In this document: positions 25,956 through 34,495 of the stretch, in pieces
Layout: every line of letters starts with the position of its first letter
Position numbering within the stretch: the first letter of the stretch is position 1
Assembly: GCA_031402435.1 (NCBI GenBank)
Contig: JANNSJ010000011.1
Coordinates: forward strand, 1 to 64,000
Length of the DNA: 64,000 nt
Reading direction: 5' to 3'
DNA from: UBA11986 sp031402435
Lineage (GTDB): Bacteria > Bacteroidota > Ignavibacteria > UBA10030 > UBA6906
The notes under the pieces: model-generated
The model's database searches: none
What the model was told of the DNA's origin: nothing
The model's input: the letters and a program-made list of their open reading frames with translations, nothing else
Program-made: the position numbers and the translations under genes

Positions 25956-26180
25956 TTAGTCGATCCGAACCAGACATCTTGCATTCTTGTTGTTGTAGCG
26001 CTTCACCAGTGTGCAGTACACGCCCGCTTCCTTCCTGCACGCCCCAACCACATCCACCGGCGGGAAGGATGCATGGATACATGAGTAGTCACAATATTCC
26101 GGCAGAGAGTGCTTCACCACTTTCTGCCACATCTTTCGCTTCACTTCTGGTGTCTTCTTCACCGAACAACTCCACATCAC
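25956..26180 (-). CDS. Small cysteine-rich protein of unknown function
   Basis: 74 codons starting 8 bases after the stop of the 1083-residue gene upstream. The C-terminal two thirds read like a conserved small protein: YCDYSCIHASFPPVDVVGAC, then RKEAGVYC and NKNARC, with five cysteines in a C-x3-C-x15-C-x7-C-x12-C arrangement. This suggests metal binding or a disulfide-rich fold. No signal peptide and no clear ribosome site, so expression may depend on coupling with the upstream gene. I recognise no named family. Confidence 0.55.
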   Translation of the reverse strand: MMWSCSVKKTPEVKRKMWQKVVKHSLPEYCDYSCIHASFPPVDVVGACRKEAGVYCTLVKRYNNKNARCLVRID

Positions 26181-26188
26181 GCCGGGTG

Positions 26189-29100
26189 TTACTTCAACAA
26201 CAACATCTTCCTCAGTTGAACGAACGAGCCTGCTACCAGTCTGTAGAAGTAGACACCGCTCGCGAAACCGCCGGCATTCAACTCGACCCGGTACACACCG
26301 GGCGTTTGCTGCTCGTTCACCAGCGTCTGCACCTCTCGTCCAAGAACATCGTACAACTTGAGCACAACCTTCTGCGAAGCAGGTACAGCGTACTCGATCT
26401 TCGTTGTCGGGTTGAAAGGATTCGGATAGTTCTGAGAGAGCGAGAATGATTGCGGCACATTCCAGTCAACTTGTTCAACGCCTGTGCGAATCGAGTCAGT
26501 ACCTCCGAACTGATAGTAGCGAGCCGCAAACTCCTGCAAGAACTGGTTGGCGATGTTGCCATCGCGAATAATCAGCGTATTCTCATTATTCTGGTTCTCG
26601 GCGGAATTGCTCCAGTTGTGTGAACCGGTGATCGTGATCGCATTCCAATTTGGATCCTCGGCATCAATGATTCCGTATTTGTGATGCAATAGTCCCGGTC
26701 CCGTCTTCAAATGCATATCAACACCATTGGCAAGCAGGAAGTTATACTGGGATCCTGAATCGGTGTTATTATCTGCCAAACCTCGAACCTTCTTGCCGGC
26801 GTTCTTTCTCCCAAGCGCAGCGTTTGCCAAGTCTTGCCGCGTAATCGTGAGCAAGGCAAAGCCCACAGAATGCTCTGCACCGTTAATGGCATTGACAATC
26901 TTTGATGTAACGCGATCACTGGGGCTGAAGTAACTCTCCACTTCCTTCCCGGCAATAACAAACCGGTGTGGTGTGTTATCTGTTTTGCGGGCACCGAATC
27001 GCGACGTTGAGGCATTCGGAACATCGGTGTCGCTTCCCCACATCTCATTGAACTCGCGCATGTACGCGTTTGCCAGCGCCACATCCTGTACCTCCACCAC
27101 ATTCTGATAGTCATCAAATGTTCCCGGCTGTGTCGGGTTCCAAGAACCCATGTAGACCCAAATGCTCTCAGGCACTCCCCCGCGGGCATCCACCACGAAA
27201 AACTTATTGTGGTGCAAACCCACTCCGTCGTTCACAGCATCAAACCTGTCGTTGATGAGGGGGATGCCGTTATTGGCAAGAGAAGTATACGCGTTCGATG
27301 TGCGCGTATCATACTCGCATATTACACGCACCTTGACGCCGCGGTTCTTTGCGTTGACAAGGGCTGCAGCGATAAGGTCGCCGGGTGCGCCACTGAGACT
27401 ATACAACGCTGCGTCGATTGAACGCTGTGCGTTGTTGATCCGGTTGATAACTTTGATCGAAAGATCGAGGTTGCCCTGGGCAGGTTGAAACCATGCCAGA
27501 GAGGTATTCACGCTCTTGCTGAAATAGACATTCATCACTCCCGTTGACTGTGCCGGTGACGATGTACTCACAATCAGTGGAGTTGCGAAGCTTGTATCGC
27601 TTCCGGCCACCGAAAATGCCTGCACGTAGTAAATGGTGGCAGCCTGGAGACCGCCAAGATTCACTGAGTGTGAAGTGGCCGGTGTCCCCGATCCAGTCAC
27701 GCCGAGCTCAAACGCAGGTGTTATCCCGTAGCGAATGTAAGAACTGCCGTTGTTCACCGTTTGCCAGGAGATCGTCATGCCAGTCGGTTGAATATTGGAT
27801 TCAACAGGAAATGTTGCGATGATCGGCCCGGTCGAAATAATATCGCCAGTCGCACGCGGCATAAGCTGATATCCGCCGATATAGGGCAGCGTGGTAATGA
27901 ATTGTCCAACGACGGCCACGAGATCAAACACGCCTGCGGGAATCGGCGCGCCGACAAGGTTCGTGGTGTTATCGATGCGGATTTGAGTTGTATCCGTCGG
28001 ATCGAATAGGTTGTAGTTTGTGTTTGCCGCCCATACACCGGAACCACCAACGGTCACTCCGTTGATACGAATGAGCAATCCTTCATACTCCTCCAAACCG
28101 CCCGCCCCGTCATTGGCAATCTGCGAAGCATTGACAAGAATCGGCGTCACAACATTTCCGCTGCTCACGATCTGATGAAGGATCGGATTGACGATTTCGG
28201 AAAGGCCGGAGAAGGGTTGTACAATGCCGGTGACAATCACTTCATCCCCCACACTCACTACAGACGAGAATGACGCCCCAAACACACCAAGCCCCCCGGA
28301 GTTGTCTTGAAGGTATGAAGGTCCGCCGAATTCATTCGCGACCGTTACAATGCCACGTACTGTAACAAGTTGATTAGCTCTCAACATGATTCCGCTGGCA
28401 TCGTTCACTTTCACGTTGGCTATGGATTCGGGATTGCCGAACACGACGATACGCGGAGCAGGTGCAACGTCACCATACTGGCTCTGACGCGACTGCACCT
28501 TGAACTGGTATATTGCCGTGCTGTCTGACGCTGTAACATTGTTGATGGTGATGACTGTGGAGTCCGCGGAGAAGGTAATACCTGTTATCGAGATGGTGTC
28601 GCCACTCACCGTTGTTGCCGCCGTCATGTTTGTAAAGCTGACCTCGCTTGAAGACTGTGCCCACACAAAACCTGACGGAATGATTACGCGAAGATCGGTT
28701 ACGGAAAACTGTGCATCGCGACGATAGGTAATAACAATCGGTCCCGTGGCACCGCCATTCAATGTGTCGGGTTGGATGGATGCCGACCCGGAGCCATCGG
28801 CCCGCGCACGGAAGGAGTTGATCCATGCGACGTTCGTGACGGTGTTGCCAAGTCCTTGAGTGGCGCTCGCATTGCTCACGGTCCAATTGGTTGTCACCAA
28901 CATCTCGGGTACCGAGTCCTCATTGAACGAGATACTTGTGTTACTGGTGGAAGTGCCCGTGAAATGGACTTTCGGTGCAGGAATACTTGCAGCATTTGCA
29001 GTCCCCCACGAAACGCCAAAGACGTGCGTGTCGGACGAATTGCGAATCTGAATGGCTTCACTTGCTCCCGCAAACTGAAACGGGTTACCACTAAAAAAGA

Positions 29101-29440
29101 GTGCATTGCCGCCTTTTAGAATGAGGAGATAGTCTGACGGGTCAGTATCTTCTATGATTGTTACTTCAGGGCGTGTAATGACGATGATTGTTCCTGCACG
29201 CAAGCTGCTCCAAATGGCATTTGTGGTAAACTCAAGTGGTGTTTGTGCTGCACCCCCCGAGGAGAAGTCCCGCAAATCCCATGCACGCATATCAAGACTG
29301 TCTTGCACCACCAGTAGCTCCACCCACTCATCGGTGGCGCTGGAGTTGAAAAGCTCATTGATCACAACCTGTTGAGATATTGCGGTAGAGGCAATAACAG
29401 CCAGCGAACAAAACATGAAAACTCGAAGATGTACTTGCAT
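26189..29440 (-). CDS. Secreted lamin-tail/phospholipase-D-like protein with T9SS domain
   Basis: 1083 residues from the ATG at 29440 (GAGG 6 bases upstream). Signal peptide (about 1-23), then a lamin-tail-like domain (VVINELFNSSATDEWVELL), a beta-rich region, an OB-fold-like region of the kind found in secreted nucleases (about 355-560: VTVRGIVTVANEF, YLQDNSGGLGVFG), and a fibronectin type III domain (about 565-650). Two phospholipase-D catalytic motifs follow: H-x-K near residue 743 (HHNKFFVVDARGG) and near 917 (HHKYGIIDAEDPN, then GSHNWSNSAENQNNEN). The end is a type A sorting domain (SQNYPNPFNPTTKIEYAVP ... RKMLLLK). Lamin tail + OB-like + PLD suggests an extracellular nuclease or phosphodiesterase rather than a lipase (inference). 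Both HKD halves look intact. Confidence 0.92.
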   Translation of the reverse strand: MQVHLRVFMFCSLAVIASTAISQQVVINELFNSSATDEWVELLVVQDSLDMRAWDLRDFSSGGAAQTPLEFTTNAIWSSLRAGTIIVITRPEVTIIEDTDPSDYLLILKGGNALFFSGNPFQFAGASEAIQIRNSSDTHVFGVSWGTANAASIPAPKVHFTGTSTSNTSISFNEDSVPEMLVTTNWTVSNASATQGLGNTVTNVAWINSFRARADGSGSASIQPDTLNGGATGPIVITYRRDAQFSVTDLRVIIPSGFVWAQSSSEVSFTNMTAATTVSGDTISITGITFSADSTVITINNVTASDSTAIYQFKVQSRQSQYGDVAPAPRIVVFGNPESIANVKVNDASGIMLRANQLVTVRGIVTVANEFGGPSYLQDNSGGLGVFGASFSSVVSVGDEVIVTGIVQPFSGLSEIVNPILHQIVSSGNVVTPILVNASQIANDGAGGLEEYEGLLIRINGVTVGGSGVWAANTNYNLFDPTDTTQIRIDNTTNLVGAPIPAGVFDLVAVVGQFITTLPYIGGYQLMPRATGDIISTGPIIATFPVESNIQPTGMTISWQTVNNGSSYIRYGITPAFELGVTGSGTPATSHSVNLGGLQAATIYYVQAFSVAGSDTSFATPLIVSTSSPAQSTGVMNVYFSKSVNTSLAWFQPAQGNLDLSIKVINRINNAQRSIDAALYSLSGAPGDLIAAALVNAKNRGVKVRVICEYDTRTSNAYTSLANNGIPLINDRFDAVNDGVGLHHNKFFVVDARGGVPESIWVYMGSWNPTQPGTFDDYQNVVEVQDVALANAYMREFNEMWGSDTDVPNASTSRFGARKTDNTPHRFVIAGKEVESYFSPSDRVTSKIVNAINGAEHSVGFALLTITRQDLANAALGRKNAGKKVRGLADNNTDSGSQYNFLLANGVDMHLKTGPGLLHHKYGIIDAEDPNWNAITITGSHNWSNSAENQNNENTLIIRDGNIANQFLQEFAARYYQFGGTDSIRTGVEQVDWNVPQSFSLSQNYPNPFNPTTKIEYAVPASQKVVLKLYDVLGREVQTLVNEQQTPGVYRVELNAGGFASGVYFYRLVAGSFVQLRKMLLLK

Positions 29441-30078
29441 GGACAACCTCAGGGCTTGAGTGATGAGTATGTAGATTTTCGACAGTGGAATAGCTGGAAA
29501 CAATCAATAGATCGGGGGATGGAGGTTCCCTTAAGTGCCAGATACACAAGGAAAACCTATGGAAGTAACAGTTAAAGATAGCGATTCACACATTGACTAG
29601 CAAGAAAACTCAGGTGGATCATCCCAATATCCGCGTTTCAGTGCTTTGTAGTAAGTTGGCTTTGTTCGCTATAATTAAAGCGCAAACATCTACTAATCAA
29701 AACCTTGCATTCGACTGACACTCAAAGGATTTCTGTTCGTAGCGGATCGTGCCCTCACGCTCGCAGACACAAGTCAGCTTGGGATGCACGTCCTTGTCAT
29801 GTTCATCATACACTGCCCCGTGCATTTAGGATGTAGATGTCCTGATTATAGCTTCTCAACTTTGCAATTGAACCAACTCTCTTCTGGCAAGCCGTCGCCC
29901 ATTAGAGCAAAACAACCCCTTTTCCCGTCGGTTTCGACGCTTCTTGCCGGGCAATGCTGGCACAAAGCTTGCGCAAGAGTTAGCCAGGGATGCCCTGTTG
30001 ACAGGAGAAGTCACTGAAAAAATTCGTCTATCATCCCAACGAATAGCCAAGACCAATTCATCTCGTGAGGTAGTAACA
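29441..30078. other. 638-bp divergent intergenic region
   Basis: Lies between the divergent PLD-like gene (-) and the serine operon (+). It contains the sigma-54 promoter at 29958-29973. A short minus-strand frame of 42 codons (29697-29825) reads VHPKLTCVCEREGTIRYEQ and ends SNARF; it looks somewhat protein-like but has no ribosome site. Another short minus-strand stretch near 29595-29665 reads TYYKALKRGYWDDPPEF after a stop. These may be relics of a decayed small gene. The open frame from 29944 is not part of the aminotransferase. Confidence 0.5.
29958..29973 (+). promoter_or_regulatory. Sigma-54 (-24/-12) promoter of the serine operon
   Basis: TGGCACAAAGCTTGCG matches the RpoN consensus TGGCAC-N5-TTGC exactly, with 10 bases between the invariant GG (29959-29960) and GC (29971-29972). 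Transcription would start near 29984, leaving a 95-base leader before the ATG at 30079. Confidence 0.7.
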
Positions 30079-31155
30079 ATGCACAAGAAACTCTTCATCC
30101 CCGGCCCCACAGAAGTGGCGTCAGACGTTTTGCAGAAAATGGCGACTCCCATGATCGGCCATCGTTCCAAGGAAGCATCCAACCTGCAGCGGGAAATCAC
30201 TGAGAAGCTCCGCAAAGTCATGTTCACCAGCAATCCCATCCTGTTGTCCACAAGTTCCGGTTCAGGATTGATGGAAGGCTCCATCCGCTCGCTCACCGCA
30301 AAACGGGCAATCGTATTCTCTGTCGGCGCGTTCGGCAATAGATGGTTCAAAATGGCCGAGGCAAACAATATTCCCGCTGACAAGTGCGAGTCACAATGGG
30401 GACAGCCAACGACGCCGGAAATGGTCGACAAGTATCTCGCCACCGGCAAGTACGACGTCATGGCAGTAACCCACAATGAGACCAGCACGGGCGTGATGAA
30501 TCCTGTGGAAGCGATTGCAGAGGTCAAAAAGAATTACCCTGATGTGCTGTGGCTGCTCGACACAGTGAGTTCCATGGCCGGGGTGAAGATCGAAACCGAC
30601 AAACTCGGCGTTGATGTCTGCATCACCTCAACACAGAAAGCGCTTGCGCTCCCCCCGGGCATGGCGATCTGCTCGGTGACACAGCGGGCGCTCGAACATG
30701 GCAAGCAAGTGAAGCATCGCGGCTGGTATCTCGACCTCCTCGAGTTGTACAAGTATGTTGATACGAAAGACCATCAGTATTCCGCCACGCCATCCCTGTC
30801 GCACATGTTCGCGATGAATTATCAACTCGATAAGATTCTCGCCGAGGGACTCGAGAAACGCTATGCGCGACACATGGAGATGGCAGAGTACACGCGCGCA
30901 TGGGCAACGAAGCATTTTTCACTCTATCCAAATCCACAGTTTGCTTCACAGACACTCACAACGATCAACAACACCAAGAGCATTCCCGTAAAAGGATTGA
31001 ACGATGCTCTTGGAAAACTCGGCATGCAGATTTCCAATGGCTACGGCGATCTCAAGGAGAAGACGTTCCGCATTGCACATATGGGTGAGCTGACGTTGAA
31101 TGACATCAAAGAAGTTACGGCAGCCATAGAACAAATTATCCCAACACTGAAATAA
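30079..31155 (+). CDS. Class V aminotransferase (serine--glyoxylate/phosphoserine-type)
   Basis: 358-residue PLP enzyme. Start ATG at 30079 (GAGG about 10 bases upstream, MHKKLFIPGPTEV is the normal family start); the frame's upstream extension to 29944 contains the promoter and is not coding. Key elements: FIPGPTEV near the N-terminus, STSSGSGLMEG (cofactor phosphate-binding turn), LLDTVSSMAGV with the PLP-pyridine aspartate, and Lys187 in TSTQKALALPPG, the Schiff-base lysine. The sequence matches the SPT/alanine--glyoxylate branch that several bacteria use as phosphoserine aminotransferase in the serine pathway. Next to serA and DUF1015, it probably makes phosphoserine from 3-phosphohydroxypyruvate (inference from context). 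Confidence 0.88.
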   Translation: MHKKLFIPGPTEVASDVLQKMATPMIGHRSKEASNLQREITEKLRKVMFTSNPILLSTSSGSGLMEGSIRSLTAKRAIVFSVGAFGNRWFKMAEANNIPADKCESQWGQPTTPEMVDKYLATGKYDVMAVTHNETSTGVMNPVEAIAEVKKNYPDVLWLLDTVSSMAGVKIETDKLGVDVCITSTQKALALPPGMAICSVTQRALEHGKQVKHRGWYLDLLELYKYVDTKDHQYSATPSLSHMFAMNYQLDKILAEGLEKRYARHMEMAEYTRAWATKHFSLYPNPQFASQTLTTINNTKSIPVKGLNDALGKLGMQISNGYGDLKEKTFRIAHMGELTLNDIKEVTAAIEQIIPTLK

Positions 31156-31168
31156 GAAAGGAATCACC

Positions 31169-32119
31169 ATGCGAATACTCATCACAGACGGCATCGAACG
31201 CAGCGGTGCCGATATCCTCCTGAAGGCGGGCTTTGAACTCACGGAAAAAGCACTCGCGCCCGAAGATCTCATTACCACCATCTCCGACTATGACGCTATC
31301 ATTGTCCGCTCCGCAACGAAAGTCACAAAAGCCGTCATCGACGCCGGCATACAATTGAAAGTCATTGCCCGGGGCGGTGTGGGCATGGACAACATCGACG
31401 TAGAGTACGCCACCATCAAGGGAATCAAGGTGCTGAACACCCCCAAGGCATCATCGATCTCTGTTGCCGAATTGACGATCGCACATCTCATGTCGCTCGG
31501 CCGGTTTCTCCCGATGAGCAACATCGCCATGCGCGCAAAGCTGTGGCCCAAAAAGGAGTACAGCAGGGGCGTCGAGGTCACCGGTAAAACCCTCGGCATC
31601 ATCGGACTGGGGAACATCGGGAGCGAAGTGGCGAAACGGGCAATAGGATTGATGATGAAGGTCGTTGCGCACGATCCGTTCGTGACAAAGACCGATCTGG
31701 ACATCAAGATCGTTTCAAAAGAGGAACTGTTGAAGATTTCTGATTATATTACTCTCCATATTCCATACGACAAAAAGCGCGGGCCGATTATCGCAAAAGC
31801 GGAATTTGAGAAAATGAAGAATGGCGTCATCCTGATCAACTGTGCTCGCGGCGGCGTTGTGGTTGAGAAGGATCTCCTTGATGCGCTGAACAGGCACAAG
31901 GTTGCGTATGCAGCAATGGATGTGTTCGAGCATGAGCCACCGACCCCAGAGGAGTTCAACCTCATTAACCATCCGTGCGTTTCGGTTTCACCGCACATCG
32001 GCGCTTCGACACTTGAAGCACAGGATCGTGTGGGAGTTGAGATCGCCCAAAAAGTTGTGGAGACGCTCCGCGAATCCATGATGAAAGAAATGCTGGATAC
32101 GACCAACGTCAGTTGTTGA
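31169..32119 (+). CDS. serA: D-3-phosphoglycerate dehydrogenase, short form
   Basis: 316 residues; first step of serine synthesis, oxidation of 3-phosphoglycerate. It has the two-domain D-2-hydroxyacid dehydrogenase fold: substrate part with VIARGGVGMDNID, NAD-binding GLGNIGSEVAKRA with Asp (AHDPF), catalytic Arg in NCARGGVV, Glu in MDVFEHEP and His in SPHIGAST. It ends after the catalytic domains, so it lacks the ACT/ASB regulatory parts and is probably not feedback-inhibited by serine through an ACT domain. AGAAAGGA lies ahead of the ATG at 31169; 13 bases separate it from the aminotransferase gene. Confidence 0.92.
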   Translation: MRILITDGIERSGADILLKAGFELTEKALAPEDLITTISDYDAIIVRSATKVTKAVIDAGIQLKVIARGGVGMDNIDVEYATIKGIKVLNTPKASSISVAELTIAHLMSLGRFLPMSNIAMRAKLWPKKEYSRGVEVTGKTLGIIGLGNIGSEVAKRAIGLMMKVVAHDPFVTKTDLDIKIVSKEELLKISDYITLHIPYDKKRGPIIAKAEFEKMKNGVILINCARGGVVVEKDLLDALNRHKVAYAAMDVFEHEPPTPEEFNLINHPCVSVSPHIGASTLEAQDRVGVEIAQKVVETLRESMMKEMLDTTNVSC

Positions 32120-32138
32120 TGTCACTCGACGAACCAAG

Positions 32139-32167
32139 GGACGCGCTGCATCCTCAACAGCGCGTCC
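32139..32167 (+). promoter_or_regulatory. Intercistronic hairpin between serA and DUF1015 gene
   Basis: Perfect 10-bp inverted repeat GGACGCGCTG (32139-32148) / CAGCGCGTCC (32158-32167), 9-base loop, no T-run after it. It is probably an mRNA processing or stability element that lowers or separates expression of the downstream gene; a weak attenuator is possible. Confidence 0.6.
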
Positions 32168-32193
32168 TATTCAATCATCAGACGAGAAACCTC

Positions 32194-33435
32194 GTGGCTA
32201 CTATTCGACCCTTCAAAGGTTATCGCCCGCTCCCCCACTATGCTGCACAGGTCGCATCAAAACCTTATGACGTCCTGAACTCTGACGAGGCACGGAAAGA
32301 GGCCAACGGTAACCCTCTCTCCTTCCTCCACGTGGGAAAGCCGGAGATTGATCTCCTGCCTGAAATACATCTCTATGACGAGTGCGTATACCAGAAAGGA
32401 AAAGAGAACCTCCAGAAACTCATCACGGATGGAGTCCTTCGCGAGGACTCAGCCCGATCGTTGTACCTCTACGCTCAGACCATGAATAGCCACACACAAT
32501 ATGGACTCATGGGATGTGTATCGGTTGCCGAGTACCTCAACAATACGATCAAGAAACATGAACTGACGCGAAAGGACAAGGAAGACGACCGGACAAAGCA
32601 CGTGAAGGTCACCAATGCGCATACTGGACCGGTCTTTCTCACGTACCGTGCCCAGCCTGCCATTGATACGACGGTCGATCGAATACGGAGCACTCCACCC
32701 GTCAACAACTTCGTGGCAGCAGATGGCGTCCGGCATCAACTATGGATGATCAATGATCAGAAGACCATCAACGAGATCACGGAAGCATTTGGACGCGTTA
32801 CGAGCCTCTATGTTGCAGATGGACATCACCGCTCGGCGGCAGCTGCGCGAGTAGGAAAAGAAATTGCAGATGGGAATCCGAACCACAGAGGAGAAGAAGA
32901 GTACAATTTCTTCCTCGCAGTCCTCTTCCCACACAACCAGCTTCGCATCATGGACTACAATCGTGTGGTGAAAGACCTGAATGGTCGGACGCTGGAGCAG
33001 TTCATGGAAGAAGTGAGAAGGCATTTTGAGCTGACTGCAGAGCAGTCAGATGTTCATCCGGCTGCCAAAGGCGAATTGGGAATGTACGTAAAGAACCAAT
33101 GGTATCGCTTGAAGATCAAGCCCGAATTATTGAGCAACCCCGATCCCGTTGAACGGCTGGACGTGTCCATCCTTCAGACCAATTTTCTAGCGCCCGTCCT
33201 TGGCATCAACGATCCGAGGACAGACAAGCGAATTGATTTTGTAGGAGGAATCCGTGGAGTGAAGGAGCTTGAGCGACGCGTGAATTCCGGAGAAATGGCG
33301 GTCGCATTTGCGCTTCATCCCACTTCAATTGATGAGCTGCTTGCAATCGCTGATGCCGGAAAAATCATGCCGCCGAAGTCGACGTGGTTCGAACCGAAGC
33401 TGAGGGACGGCGTTGTCGTGCATTTCTTGAGTTGA
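32194..33435 (+). CDS. DUF1015 family protein, candidate serine-pathway enzyme
   Basis: 413 residues from a GTG at 32194, where the typical family start 'MATIRPFKGYRP' begins. An ATG at 32119 overlapping the serA stop is possible, but the intervening codons run through a strong hairpin and are not family-like. DUF1015 members often sit beside serA and class V aminotransferase genes, as here. The most striking motif is ADGHHRSAAAARVGK near residue 210-224, with D-G-H-H-R as in the ParB/sulfiredoxin-fold serine kinases SerK and SbnI. Other conserved parts include PYDVLNSDEARKEA and FLHVGKPEIDL. The protein may catalyse a step between serine and phosphoserine (inference). It is soluble, without a signal peptide. 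Confidence 0.85.
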   Translation: MATIRPFKGYRPLPHYAAQVASKPYDVLNSDEARKEANGNPLSFLHVGKPEIDLLPEIHLYDECVYQKGKENLQKLITDGVLREDSARSLYLYAQTMNSHTQYGLMGCVSVAEYLNNTIKKHELTRKDKEDDRTKHVKVTNAHTGPVFLTYRAQPAIDTTVDRIRSTPPVNNFVAADGVRHQLWMINDQKTINEITEAFGRVTSLYVADGHHRSAAAARVGKEIADGNPNHRGEEEYNFFLAVLFPHNQLRIMDYNRVVKDLNGRTLEQFMEEVRRHFELTAEQSDVHPAAKGELGMYVKNQWYRLKIKPELLSNPDPVERLDVSILQTNFLAPVLGINDPRTDKRIDFVGGIRGVKELERRVNSGEMAVAFALHPTSIDELLAIADAGKIMPPKSTWFEPKLRDGVVVHFLS

Positions 33436-33471
33436 CAATCAGCCATCCCTCCACTTCGTCAAGCGGGTTGC

Positions 33472-34206
33472 TTATCTTCCGGCAAGCTTGAACGTAAACG
33501 GAAGAGATACCCACACCGACACGGGCCCGTTGTTCATGTATGCAGGAGTAAAGAGAAACTTCTTTGCCGCTTCAAGTGCCGCCTCGTTGAATATCTCGTA
33601 GTCACTCTTGATGATATCAACTTCACGAGGCTTTCCCTGTTTGTCGACCCATATCTTCACGAACACTTTCCCCTCAATCCCTGCCCTAAGGGCGAGATCA
33701 GGATACGTGGGATTCACAGACCGGACAATAACTGGTTCCTTTTCAATTAGAACCCAATCGGGGGGTCGAACATGATCATCAAATCCGGCTTCACAGGGAA
33801 TACTTCCTCCTATTGCGCCGTCACCACCAACAGGATTAGTTCCTTCGACCGGGCCGGGATCAGATTCAACTGTCGTTTTAATTGCAATCTGTTCCTCAGC
33901 AACGGGAACCGGTATTCCTTGACGTTGTATCGATCTTGAACGGGAACCAGTTTTTGGTGGAAGTGTGTAACCACTGGACATTGGCGGTCGCACATCGACG
34001 ATAATAAGCCTTCCTCCTCCTGGGTTGCGTTCATTAATCTGAGTCTCCTCAAGTGATGCAATAAAAAAGTAGAGACCGATCACCGACGCATGAATCATTA
34101 CCGAGACTGTTAATGCAATGAACCCGTACTTGTGAGCTGCCTGTTTCAGCTCCTCGGCCCCGTACGAAGCAGCCCGGCCCGATGGTACCATGGCAATTGC
34201 CGTCAT
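33472..34206 (-). CDS. TonB family energy transducer
   Basis: 244 residues. A textbook ribosome site AAGGAGG lies 7 bases before the ATG at 34206. One N-terminal membrane helix (about 28-50, FIALTVSVMIHASVIGLYFFIAS) is followed by a proline-rich periplasmic spacer (about 55-150) and a TonB C-terminal domain (about 160-244: PTYPDLALRAGIEGKVFVKIWVD, 'EIFNEAALEAAKKFLFTPA', VSVWVSLPFTF). It would couple the inner-membrane proton gradient to outer-membrane receptors. ExbB/ExbD are not nearby. It converges with the serine operon, 36 bases from its end. Confidence 0.9.
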   Translation of the reverse strand: MTAIAMVPSGRAASYGAEELKQAAHKYGFIALTVSVMIHASVIGLYFFIASLEETQINERNPGGGRLIIVDVRPPMSSGYTLPPKTGSRSRSIQRQGIPVPVAEEQIAIKTTVESDPGPVEGTNPVGGDGAIGGSIPCEAGFDDHVRPPDWVLIEKEPVIVRSVNPTYPDLALRAGIEGKVFVKIWVDKQGKPREVDIIKSDYEIFNEAALEAAKKFLFTPAYMNNGPVSVWVSLPFTFKLAGR

Positions 34207-34429
34207 AACATACCTCCTTTGTGTTGTTGGACGATGACCACATTCTCATAGGAGGTAAAGTCAGTGCCAAGTGATAGTTGCTGAAGATTGATCAAAAACA
34301 GGAGTGAGGAAACAAAGAGAGTGCAAGTTGCAATGGCTGAGGTGCCAGTGGACAGAAGGAAACACGGAAAGTGATTGTCACGAAACAAACAGCAGTCTGT
34401 TGCAGAATGCAATCTCTTCCATCGCTTAC

Positions 34430-34470
34430 AAAAACAGCAACCGCCACCTCAATGTGAATCGAGGTGGCGG
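34430..34470 (-). terminator. Rho-independent terminator
   Basis: Perfect 10-bp stem CCGCCACCTC (34441-34450) / GAGGTGGCGG (34461-34470), 10-base loop, then TTGCTGTTTTTG on the minus strand. It follows the stop of the gene ending at 34496 by 25 bases. Confidence 0.75.
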
Positions 34471-34495
34471 CTAAGGAAGAAACCAGGCCGTATTG

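Noticed and set aside
29944..30078. N-terminal extension of the aminotransferase
   Set aside because: It contains the sigma-54 promoter and is not family-like; the ATG at 30079 is the normal start.
32113..32193. Longer start of the DUF1015 gene
   Set aside because: The codons pass through a perfect hairpin and lack family similarity; GTG at 32194 gives the expected N-terminus.
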